From assembly GCA_038040485.1 (NCBI GenBank), contig JBBPIE010000020.1, positions 58,899-122,898 on the forward strand: 64,000 bases of DNA, read 5' to 3'. Each line of letters opens with the position of its first letter. Position 1 is the stretch's first letter. The notes under the pieces are model-generated. The model worked only from the letters and a program-made list of their open reading frames with translations. It did not search any database and was not told the DNA's origin. A program made the position numbers and the translations under genes. The DNA is from Onstottus_B arcticum. GTDB lineage: Bacteria; Acidobacteriota; Blastocatellia; UBA7656. This document shows positions 51,095 through 59,344 of the stretch, piece after piece.

Positions 51095-52429
51095 ATGAAC
51101 ACGCGTAGCTTGCGAAGCATCCCAACCCGCCGGGCGGTCTGCATCCTGGCCCTGCTCTGTCTGATAGGCTGCTCGACTGTGAGCGAGTCGAACGTCGCCT
51201 CGAGCAACGGGCAACCAACTGAGGCCGCTGAGACAAATAAGAATGCTTCAAGCGATAACGGTCCGACTATGAAAGATTCAAACAACCCCGCCGGCAGCGC
51301 GACCGATCCCCGCCTCGTCGCAGCAAACACGACCTTCGGCTTCAAGCTCTATAACGAAGCAGCGAAAGCTGGCGCGGGCAAGAACATTTTTATCTCGCCC
51401 GCAAGCGTTGCGCTGTGCCTGGCGATGACCTACAACGGCGCGGTCGGCAAGACAAAGGAAGCGATGGAGCGCGCGCTCGAGATTCAAGGCCTCACTCACG
51501 CTGAACTAAATCGTGCTTATTCCGCGCTGAGGAGCGAGCTCGAGAACCCCGACCCCAAGGTCCAGCTTCAGATAGCCAACTCGCTATGGGCTCGAAAAGG
51601 CGTCAGCTTCAACCCGGCGTTTATCGCGCGCAACAAGGAGTTCTATGCGGCTGAAGTGACCGCGCTCGACTTTGCGGATCCGGGCGCGCCCGCAACCATA
51701 AATGAGTGGGTCAAGAACAAAACCAGGAACAAGATCGAGAAGATCGTTGACAGCATCGACGCACAAAGCGTGTTGTTCCTGATCAACGCGATCTACTTCA
51801 AAGGCGCCTGGTCCTCCGAGTTCGACAAGGCAAAGACCAAAGACGACAAGTTCACTACCGGCTCGGGCTCGCAAAAGCGTCTGCCGATGATGACTCAGTC
51901 GGGCAAGTACAACTATTTCGAAACCGAGAAGTTTCAGGCGGTGAGTCTTCCATACGGCGGCGGCCGCGTGAGCATGTACGTCTTCCTTCCGGCGGCTGGA
52001 ACTGCCATCGATCAGTTCATTGCTTCGTTAAGCGCTACGAACTGGGATTCGTGGATGAAGCAGTTCAGCAAGACCCAGGGCGAGATATTCCTGCCGCGCT
52101 TCAAGGTCGAGTACGAGATCACGTTGAACGACGCATTGAAAGCTCTCGGGATGGGAGTCGCGTTCGACCCCGACCGCGCGGACTTCACTGGGATGTTTCA
52201 AGGCGCGCAGAACGCATTCATAAGCAAGGTCAAGCACAAGACTTTCGCGGAAGTAAACGAAGAGGGAACGGAAGCGGCGGCGGTGACTTCAACGGAGATG
52301 GTCGCGACGTCGATACAAATCCCGCGCAAGACTTTCAGAATGGTGGTTGATCATCCATTCTTTTTTGCGATTCGGGACAACAGGACTGGTAGCGTGTTGT
52401 TTCTGGGTTCGATCACCGATCCAATGTGA
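51095..52429 (+). CDS. Serpin-family lipoprotein
   Basis: 444 aa from ATG 51095 (GGAAGG upstream). Lipoprotein signal VCILALLCLIGCSTVSE, with the lipobox Cys at about 29. The serpin fold covers about 70-444: NIFISPASVALCLAMTYNGA, FKGAWSSEFDKAKT and GGGRVSMYVFLP. The inhibitory hinge NEEGTEAAAVTSTEM is intact, with small residues P12-P9, and a neutral P1 near ATS in EMVATSIQIP. Ends DHPFFFAIRDNRTGSVLFLG. Active bacterial serpins inhibit serine proteases; here it would sit outside the cytoplasmic membrane, perhaps protecting it from host or neighbour proteases (inference). Confidence 0.93.
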   Translation: MNTRSLRSIPTRRAVCILALLCLIGCSTVSESNVASSNGQPTEAAETNKNASSDNGPTMKDSNNPAGSATDPRLVAANTTFGFKLYNEAAKAGAGKNIFISPASVALCLAMTYNGAVGKTKEAMERALEIQGLTHAELNRAYSALRSELENPDPKVQLQIANSLWARKGVSFNPAFIARNKEFYAAEVTALDFADPGAPATINEWVKNKTRNKIEKIVDSIDAQSVLFLINAIYFKGAWSSEFDKAKTKDDKFTTGSGSQKRLPMMTQSGKYNYFETEKFQAVSLPYGGGRVSMYVFLPAAGTAIDQFIASLSATNWDSWMKQFSKTQGEIFLPRFKVEYEITLNDALKALGMGVAFDPDRADFTGMFQGAQNAFISKVKHKTFAEVNEEGTEAAAVTSTEMVATSIQIPRKTFRMVVDHPFFFAIRDNRTGSVLFLGSITDPM

Positions 52430-52445
52430 TCCGGGAGCGCCGCCC

Positions 52446-52469
52446 TGGGAGCGCGGGCGTCTCGCCCGC
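52446..52469. repeat. Single arm of family B repeat
   Basis: TGGGAGCGCGGGCGTCTCGC and the rest of the 24-nt unit occur once, with no inverted partner. Solo arm in the gap between the serpin and the hydrolase. Confidence 0.85.
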
Positions 52470-52625
52470 CTTGGTGTATTCGGGTCATGAAAGAAATCGC
52501 GATACCGGCGCCCACGCGTGGTCGTTTTGGGTTTGTGAGCGTACGGACAGGAAGTGCCCACCTACTTCATTGAGGATTAGAAGATTGCGGCCGGGACGGC
52601 CGCACTCCTGGAAAGAGAAGCTCAA

Positions 52626-54110
52626 ATGAAACGCGGCAACATCCTGGCATTCCTGCGGACAGCGGGCTTATTGCTCGCATTCTCCTTCGCTCACTCACAG
52701 TCCGCGCAAGCCGAAGAATTCCCGGCGGGCAAGATCATCGAGAAAGTCGTATGTAGCGCCGACGCCAGCTTTTCCTATTCGCTGTATCTTCCTTCGAGCT
52801 ACGACGCGAAGAAGAAATGGCCGGTGTTGTTTGCGATGGATCCCGCGGCGCGCGGGCTGGTGCCGGTCGAACATTTCAAAGACGCCGCCGAGACTTATGG
52901 CTACATACTTGCCGGATCAAACGAGTCGAGGAATGGACCATGGGCGCCTTCGGCGAAAGCAATCCTCGCTATGTTGAACGACGTGGTTGGGAGATTCGCG
53001 ACCGATCAGCAGCGAGTGTATACGGCGGGTTTATCGGGCGGCGCGCGAGTCGCGTGCCGTCTAGGCTCCCTGCTGAAGGGACAGATTGCGGGCGTGATCG
53101 CGTGTGGCGCAGGCTTCCCGGCTGAGATGGCTCCGTCAGAGGCGCCGCCGTTCGTGTTATTCGGTACTGCGGGAGTCGAGGATTTCAACTACGTAGAGAT
53201 GAAGCAGCTCGACCGCGCGCTCGACTTGCTTGGCGCGCCGCATCGGGTTGAGTTCTTTGACGGCGGTCACGGTTGGGCGGCTCCCGAACTTTGCACCCGA
53301 GCGATCGAGTGGATGGAGCTGCAGGCGATGAAGTCGGGGCTTCGCCAGCGGAGCGAGCCGCTGATCGACTCGCTCTTTAAGAAGGACGTAGAGCGCGCAC
53401 GGGCACTGGAAGCCGCCGGGTCAATCTACCAGGCGTACCTCGGCTATTCGGCAATCGCACGCGAATTCAAGGGCTTGAGGGACGTCGCCGAGTATGAGCG
53501 GAAATCAGCTTCGCTCAAGGACTCGAAAGAAGTCAGGCAGGCTCTCAAGCAAGCGAAGGATCAGGAAGCGGAGGAGCGCCGGCTGGCGACGGAGTTGTAC
53601 AGGTCGAGGGCAAAGCTAGCCGGCGCTGCATTATCGAGCGAGAACTCTGATGCCGCTCAGATCGATTCGTCCTACGCTCCTCCCTCGGATGGAGTCAGCC
53701 GGTCGCTAATCGTCGGCGACTTGAGGCGTACACTTGCCGACCTGAAGAAGCGATCCGAGGCCGCCGAGAGCACTCCCGATCGGGCACTCGCCCGCCGCCT
53801 GCTGAATCAATACATGGCTTCCGCGTACGAGAGTTCGGTGTCGCTGCTTGATCGAAAGCTCTACACCCGGGCGGTTGCCGTCCTCGAGTTGGACGCGGAG
53901 GCGATGCCCGACAACACGCGAGTGCTTTTCCGGCTCGCGTGCGCGTACTCGCTGAAGGGCGATAAGAAGAAGGCGATTGAGGCTTTGAGGAAGTCGGTGC
54001 AGAAGGGTTTTTCGAACACCGCCGAACTCGAAAGCAACAAGTCACTCGATGCCATCCGAGAGGAAGCGGCTTATAAGAAGATAGTCGAGGAGCTGAAGGC
54101 GAAGAAGTGA
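52626..54110 (+). CDS. Secreted alpha/beta-hydrolase-like protein with TPR-like tail
   Basis: 494 aa. Signal peptide FLRTAGLLLAFSFAHSQSAQ. Residues about 35-245 look like an esterase/hydrolase: SYSLYLPSSYDAKKKWPVLF, the nucleophile elbow in YTAGLSGGARVAC (GxSxG) and a late His in FFDGGHGWAAPE. The expected acid could be in FGTAGVEDFNY. The C-terminal half is helical and ends with tetratricopeptide-like units (YTRAVAVLELDAEAMPDNTR and VLFRLACAYSLKGDKKKAIE). Possibly cleaves ester bonds in a cell-surface or external substrate; the target is unknown. Confidence 0.75.
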   Translation: MKRGNILAFLRTAGLLLAFSFAHSQSAQAEEFPAGKIIEKVVCSADASFSYSLYLPSSYDAKKKWPVLFAMDPAARGLVPVEHFKDAAETYGYILAGSNESRNGPWAPSAKAILAMLNDVVGRFATDQQRVYTAGLSGGARVACRLGSLLKGQIAGVIACGAGFPAEMAPSEAPPFVLFGTAGVEDFNYVEMKQLDRALDLLGAPHRVEFFDGGHGWAAPELCTRAIEWMELQAMKSGLRQRSEPLIDSLFKKDVERARALEAAGSIYQAYLGYSAIAREFKGLRDVAEYERKSASLKDSKEVRQALKQAKDQEAEERRLATELYRSRAKLAGAALSSENSDAAQIDSSYAPPSDGVSRSLIVGDLRRTLADLKKRSEAAESTPDRALARRLLNQYMASAYESSVSLLDRKLYTRAVAVLELDAEAMPDNTRVLFRLACAYSLKGDKKKAIEALRKSVQKGFSNTAELESNKSLDAIREEAAYKKIVEELKAKK

Positions 54111-54162
54111 AGTGCTGGTCCCGACGCAAGCTAGCACTCAGTCACGGATGATTTGATGAACA

Positions 54163-54252
54163 CCTGTACGGGCGTCCCTCCGCGGGCGCCCCTTCGTCGC
54201 GGCCTCTGTTGCTGCGTGAGGAGGGGCGCCCGCGGAGGGACGCCCGTACAGG
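54163..54252. repeat. Inverted repeat, family A
   Basis: Arms 54163-54193 and 54222-54252, perfect inverted copies of the TGTACGGGCGTCCCTC unit, loop 28 nt. Third copy of the element. Confidence 0.94.
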
Positions 54253-54282
54253 CTCATGATCTTGGATCGGCCTCACCCCGCT

Positions 54283-55674
54283 TCACCAGCAATCCATCGA
54301 GTACAAATCCTCGTAGCTCTGTGCTCGGCGGATGATCTGGACTTCGCCAGCCTCTCGCACCATCACCGCAGCCGGAATCGGACGGCCGTTGTACTGCGTA
54401 GCCTGATCCAGCGCGTAGGCCCCAGTGTTCAACAACGCCAGCACATCTCCCACGCCAGTCGCAGCCGGCAGCAAGCGATAATTCGGAAGCCGCGTGCCTT
54501 TTTCGATGTCGAAGTACACGTCTCCTGAATCGCACAGCGGACCGGCCACTTTGAAGGGCTCGTCGTGAGCCTCCTCCGCGCGCGAAGCTGAGACCAGGTG
54601 GTAGTACCACTTGTACATCGCCATCGAAAGCGCCAGCGAGTAGCCGGCGTCGGTCAGCAGCCATGTGTCGCCGGTTTCCGGTCTGGCTTTGATGTTACAC
54701 ACTCGCGTTAAAAGCAAACCTGTGTCGCCGACGATTCGCCTTCCCGGCTCGAGCACGATCGTCAGCGCTTCAAGCAGACCCGACTCGTCCTTCACCTCCG
54801 CAAGCGCTTCCTTCAACACGCGGGCCGGATCGAGCTTTGCCGACAACATCTGTCGCTCGCTCTCAGCTATGTAATCCGCCATCGGTGTGTCGGGCAAGTA
54901 GTCGACCGGTAATCCTCCGCCGACGTTTATGTGAGTCAGCCGATGGCCGGTGCGTTTGTAGAGATCGACGAGTCGAACCCACATCTCCTCGAATGCGCGC
55001 GCGAACGGCTGCGAGTCAGGCGTTTGCGAACCAACGTGAATGTGAGCGCCCGTGAGATTTATGGCGTCGCTCGCTTCAAGCGCTCGGGCGAACGCTTCGT
55101 CGATTTGAGAAGGCGAGAGTCCGAACTTCGATGACAGCAGCCCGGTCTGAAGCCCTATGTGAGAGCGAGTTACGATCTCGGGCACGATCCGTATCGCTAC
55201 GTTTGCTCGTTTGCCGGTTGAGCGAGCGACTCGCGCGACCTGATCCAACTCCCAAAGCGAGTCGATGTTGATAGCGAGTATGCCGTACTCGATTGCGTCG
55301 CGTATCTCTTGATCAGTCTTCGACACGCCGTTGAAGACTATCTGGTCCGGGCGAAAACCGATTCGCCTGGCCTTGTGAAGCTCGCCGCCGGAGTTCACTT
55401 CGACATCGGCGCCTGCGCGGCGCACCGCGTTGAGCACCGCCATGTTCGAGTTCGCTTTTGAGGCGTAGCAGAGTTTGATTCGAGGATGGATTGCTTCAAG
55501 CGCGCGCCGCAGGTCGCAGACATTTGAAGCTATTCGCTTTTCGGAAAAGACGTAGAGCGGCGTGCCGTGCGCTTCGCCAAGTAGATGAGCGTCAACGCCA
55601 TCAACCGTAAGCCGGCCCGAGCTTGTCTCGAGAAAGCCCGGCACTCTCCAGCCTCTCTTTTGCTTCTGGTCCAT
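54283..55674 (-). CDS. lysA: Diaminopimelate decarboxylase
   Basis: 463 aa. Decarboxylates meso-diaminopimelate to lysine. Fold-III PLP motifs: catalytic Lys in LCYASKANSNM (about 70), VEVNSGGEL, HIHVGSQ, INVGGGLPVDY and EPGRRIVGDTG. The C-terminal cysteine of the active site is in AGPLCDSGDVYF. Length is about 40 residues more than E. coli LysA, normal for this group. lysC at 32131 feeds the same pathway but is not linked. Confidence 0.94.
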   Translation of the reverse strand: MDQKQKRGWRVPGFLETSSGRLTVDGVDAHLLGEAHGTPLYVFSEKRIASNVCDLRRALEAIHPRIKLCYASKANSNMAVLNAVRRAGADVEVNSGGELHKARRIGFRPDQIVFNGVSKTDQEIRDAIEYGILAINIDSLWELDQVARVARSTGKRANVAIRIVPEIVTRSHIGLQTGLLSSKFGLSPSQIDEAFARALEASDAINLTGAHIHVGSQTPDSQPFARAFEEMWVRLVDLYKRTGHRLTHINVGGGLPVDYLPDTPMADYIAESERQMLSAKLDPARVLKEALAEVKDESGLLEALTIVLEPGRRIVGDTGLLLTRVCNIKARPETGDTWLLTDAGYSLALSMAMYKWYYHLVSASRAEEAHDEPFKVAGPLCDSGDVYFDIEKGTRLPNYRLLPAATGVGDVLALLNTGAYALDQATQYNGRPIPAAVMVREAGEVQIIRRAQSYEDLYSMDCW

Positions 55675-55820
55675 ATGGAACGCTGATTGTAGGCGAGCGA
55701 TGTGAGAGTGGCAACGCGCGTTTGACCGCAGCGATGCCGGCCGGCAATCGAAGACCGTCCGATTGCGAACTCACGGACGGAGACCGGCCCGGCATTGGTG
55801 CGCTTCATCTTTTCGCGCAT

Positions 55821-56070
55821 ACCCACCTCGTGAGAGGTGGGTCGGTAATGCTCCAGCCTACAAAAGAGCACTTCTGCCTACGCTGTTTGCATACCCACCC
55901 TCGTGAGAGGTGGGTCGGTGATGCGGCAGCCTACGATGACGTTTGCCGATCAAAGAGCGTTCGCTCGAAGGCTACAGCATCAGGAACCCACCTCTCACGA
56001 GGTGGGTATGACGCGGCACGGCGGTGCTCGTAGGCTACAGCATCAGGAACCCACCTCTCACGAGGTGGGT
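55821..56070. repeat. Cluster of four palindromic hairpins (ACCCACCTC/GAGGTGGGT)
   Basis: Copies at 55821-55842, 55893-55915, 55986-56007 and 56049-56070 each have arms ACCCACCTC and GAGGTGGGT around 4-5 nt. The first two are in one orientation relative to the flanking GGCTAC/GTAGCC words, the last two in the other, so the array itself is mirrored. It occupies most of the 711 bp between lysA and the LuxR gene. A BIME-like REP cluster. Confidence 0.93.
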
Positions 56071-56385
56071 ATGAAGTCCTTCAGAGGCGCTGCCTGCGAA
56101 AATCTGACGCGCACCGCCGGACACTTTCAGCTTGACATCTGCTGAGGCCGGAGATTATATGGCTGACATCGCCGATTACTAATTCATCCAAGAAGCACTA
56201 ATGATTTTCTGCCAGCGTGCCTCACGAAGTGGACGTGATTAAGAGCCGAGGCCGGCCGCGAGCCTCGGGTGGGCCTATCAGACCAATAGCACGGTTCGGC
56301 TCCTCTGGGCCGGGGACCATTTCTCGGTCTAAGAGAGGCAAGAGGAGACTTCACCAGAACGCTGGCAGTAGGTCACAGCCGCGCG

Positions 56386-59058
56386 ATGTCGACGCCAATT
56401 CTCACAACAAAGTTCTCGATTCCTCCCAGACGGCAGGACTGGGTGTTGCGCGCCCGACTGATCAACCGGCTCGACGAGGGTTTGCGGCGCAAGCTGATTC
56501 TCGTCTCCGCTCCCGCGGGTTTCGGCAAGACAACACTGATCGCGTCATGGCTGCACGGCCTGGGTGATCGAAATCAGAACCCGCCTCGCGCTGCGTGGCT
56601 GTCGCTGGAGGAGGAGGACAATGACCCGATCAGCTTCCTCGCTCACCTGATCGGCGCGTTGCAAACGATTGATCCGGCGGCCGGACAGACGATTCGACCG
56701 TTCCTGGAGACGCCTAAAGTCCCAAAGCTGAATCCCCTGATGACAGTGATCATCAACGATCTCGCCACTCTTCCGAGAGAAAGCGTGCTTGTGCTGGACG
56801 ACTATCACGTCATCAACCACCCTGCATTGCAAACCGCGGTCGCTTTTCTCCTGGATCATCTTCCGCCGCGCTCTCACCTCGTTATCACGACTCGTGAAGA
56901 GCCGTCGTTGCCTTTGCCGCGGTTGCGAGCTCGATGGGAGATCATGGAGATTCGCCTGCAAGACTTGCGCTTTACCGGAGACGAGACGGCGGCATTTCTC
57001 AACCGCACGATGGGGCTTGCGTTGACAGCGGAAGCGACGCAGACGCTCGAGGACCGCACCGAAGGCTGGATCGCCGGTTTGCAAATGGCGGCTCTATCGC
57101 TGCGCGGCCGCAAGCGAATACCAGGCTGCGATCAAGCTGCCCTGGACATTGACGCTTTGAGCGGCGGGCAACGCGACATCATGGACTACCTGGCCGCCGA
57201 AGTGCTGCGCCAGCAGCCGCATGAGGTTCGAACTTTCTTGCGGCAGACCGCGATCCTCGACCGCTTTAATGCTTCACTTTGCGATGCAGTGACCGGACGC
57301 AGCGACAGTCGGGGGATGCTTGCGCAACTGGAAAAAGCCAATCTGTTTCTCATCCCGCTGGACGATCAGCGTAGATGGTACCGCTATCATCATCTATTCG
57401 CGGATTTCCTCCGCACCGAATTAGCCGAGCCGGAACAAGGCGCGTTGCACCGCAAGGCCAGCCAGTGGCACGAGGAACACAGCCTGACCACAGAAGCGAT
57501 CAAGCACGCGCTGGCGGCTAGCGATCCGATGGCAGTCGTTCGGCTGATCCGCAGCAGCGCCGAGGAGACGCTTCGCGATGGGGGATTTACTACCATCCTC
57601 GGGTGGGTCAACGCGCTTCCGGACGAGGTCGTGCGCGCTCACGGTGATTTGTCGGTGCACAAGGGATGGCTGCTCTACTTGCGAGGTGAAATCGCAGCGG
57701 CCGAAACCTACGCCACGCAGGCCGCGGAGAACCAGAGTCCGGCTGACCCGCCGGTCCAACGCGGCATGCTGCTGTCCTTCCGAGCCTATCTCGCCATAAG
57801 CCGAGGGGAACCGGCAGAGGCGGTAAGACTAGCGGAAGAGGCGCTGACGCTTTTGAGCGACACCGAGTCCTTCTACCGTACGACTGCGCTAAGCCATCTT
57901 GGCCAGGCTCAGCGTCTTGTGGGCGATCGGCAAACCGCGATCGAAACGCTGCGCCAGGCCATCGCTTTGGGGCAACGACTTGGCAATCATCTGATCACTC
58001 TGGAGGCGCTCGGCTATCTGACTCAACTCCTGTACCAGCAAGGTCAACTCCGCGAAGCGATCGTTTCTTGCGAGCAAGCCGCCCGACAATACCAGGACGC
58101 GGCCGGGCAACCGCTCCCGATGGCCGGTCTGATCTACGTACCATTGGGCATGCTTTATTACGAGAGCAACGATCTGGCGCAAGCTGATCACTATGTGACC
58201 ACTGGCATTGCGCTCTGCCAGCGGATGGGGACGGTTTACCCGACTTTGCTCGGGCAACGCACGCTAGCCCGGCTGCATTTTACACGCGGGGAAACCGAGG
58301 CCGCGTGGCAAACGCTTGCTGCCGCTCGGTGCCTTGCTGCGAAATCTGAAAACCAGCGGCGTATTCGCCTGATCATCGCGATGACGGCTGAGATTCAGTT
58401 GCGGCAAGGACTCACCGAGGCCGCCGCGCTGACGCTTCAGGGTCTTCCCCGCGCGACGCGAGACCGCTCGGAGCAGGAAAACGTGACCGTTGCCCGGTTG
58501 TTACTCGCGCAGGGAAAAGCGGAGGCAGCCCACAGCTTGCTTCGGCAACTCGAACAAATGGCCGAGAGGCAAGGTCGCCTCGGTAGCCTCATCACTATTC
58601 ACCTCCTGCAAGCGCTCGCCGAGCAGGCCCTCGACCATTCATCGGCCGCGCTCGAGTCACTTGGACACGCGCTCTGTTTTGCCGCGCCCGAAGGATACCG
58701 TAGCGTATTCCTCGACGAAGGCCCGGCAGTTGAGGCGCTGCTGTCGCAATTGCCACAGCGTGCGTCGTGCTTTGTTGGCGAACTTCTGGAAGCTTTTGCC
58801 AAGCGGCGCGCGGGTGATCGGCCAGCGGAGGGCGCGCTCTCATCGAGTCCGGCGCGGGCATTGATCGAGCGGCTGAGCGAGACTCAACTGACGGTCCTGC
58901 GGCTGGTCTCCGATGGACTGTCCAATCGCGACATCGCCGCCCGGCTCTCGATCACCGAGGGCACGACCAAATGGCATCTGAACCAGATCTACGGCAAGCT
59001 CAACGTCGGGAGCCGAACTCAGGCGCTCGCGCAGGCGAGGCAGCTCAACCTGCTCTGA
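56386..59058 (+). CDS. MalT-like LuxR-family transcriptional regulator
   Basis: 890 aa. N-terminal STAND-type ATPase: P-loop SAPAGFGKTTLIASWL at about 45-60 and VLVLDDYHVIN. A long TPR-like arm (about 350-790) is followed by a LuxR/GerE helix-turn-helix (about 825-890: LSETQLTVLRLVSDGLSNRD and ITEGTTKWHLNQIYGKL). MalT-like proteins bind an inducer in the arm, oligomerise with ATP and activate transcription. The receptor gene 286 bp downstream, transcribed the same way, is the obvious candidate target (inference). Confidence 0.92.
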   Translation: MSTPILTTKFSIPPRRQDWVLRARLINRLDEGLRRKLILVSAPAGFGKTTLIASWLHGLGDRNQNPPRAAWLSLEEEDNDPISFLAHLIGALQTIDPAAGQTIRPFLETPKVPKLNPLMTVIINDLATLPRESVLVLDDYHVINHPALQTAVAFLLDHLPPRSHLVITTREEPSLPLPRLRARWEIMEIRLQDLRFTGDETAAFLNRTMGLALTAEATQTLEDRTEGWIAGLQMAALSLRGRKRIPGCDQAALDIDALSGGQRDIMDYLAAEVLRQQPHEVRTFLRQTAILDRFNASLCDAVTGRSDSRGMLAQLEKANLFLIPLDDQRRWYRYHHLFADFLRTELAEPEQGALHRKASQWHEEHSLTTEAIKHALAASDPMAVVRLIRSSAEETLRDGGFTTILGWVNALPDEVVRAHGDLSVHKGWLLYLRGEIAAAETYATQAAENQSPADPPVQRGMLLSFRAYLAISRGEPAEAVRLAEEALTLLSDTESFYRTTALSHLGQAQRLVGDRQTAIETLRQAIALGQRLGNHLITLEALGYLTQLLYQQGQLREAIVSCEQAARQYQDAAGQPLPMAGLIYVPLGMLYYESNDLAQADHYVTTGIALCQRMGTVYPTLLGQRTLARLHFTRGETEAAWQTLAAARCLAAKSENQRRIRLIIAMTAEIQLRQGLTEAAALTLQGLPRATRDRSEQENVTVARLLLAQGKAEAAHSLLRQLEQMAERQGRLGSLITIHLLQALAEQALDHSSAALESLGHALCFAAPEGYRSVFLDEGPAVEALLSQLPQRASCFVGELLEAFAKRRAGDRPAEGALSSSPARALIERLSETQLTVLRLVSDGLSNRDIAARLSITEGTTKWHLNQIYGKLNVGSRTQALAQARQLNLL

Positions 59059-59344
59059 GCAGCTCATACTTCCTCGGCATTGTACGCTTTTGGACCTTCG
59101 AGCCCTAATGCTTACAATTGCGTTGGTTTTTTCCGGCAAGCCCTAACTTTTGTTAGGTGACGGCTTGAGTCATTCCTGCTACGCTCACGCCGCGCAACAA
59201 AGTAGCCGTTGTGAAGCTCTGTTCAATAAGCACAAGACACCGTAACCAAAGAGTGGCCTCGCGGGCCGAGTTCGAAACCGCCGGCGATTGCACTGAGCTT
59301 TGCAGCTACAACGCTCATTCCGCTTTTCGGGAGGAAAATTAGAA

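Noticed and set aside
55821..56070. CRISPR-like array of four 22-bp repeats
   Set aside because: Repeats are in both orientations, spacers are unequal (about 50-80 nt), and no cas gene is near. These are REP-type palindromes.
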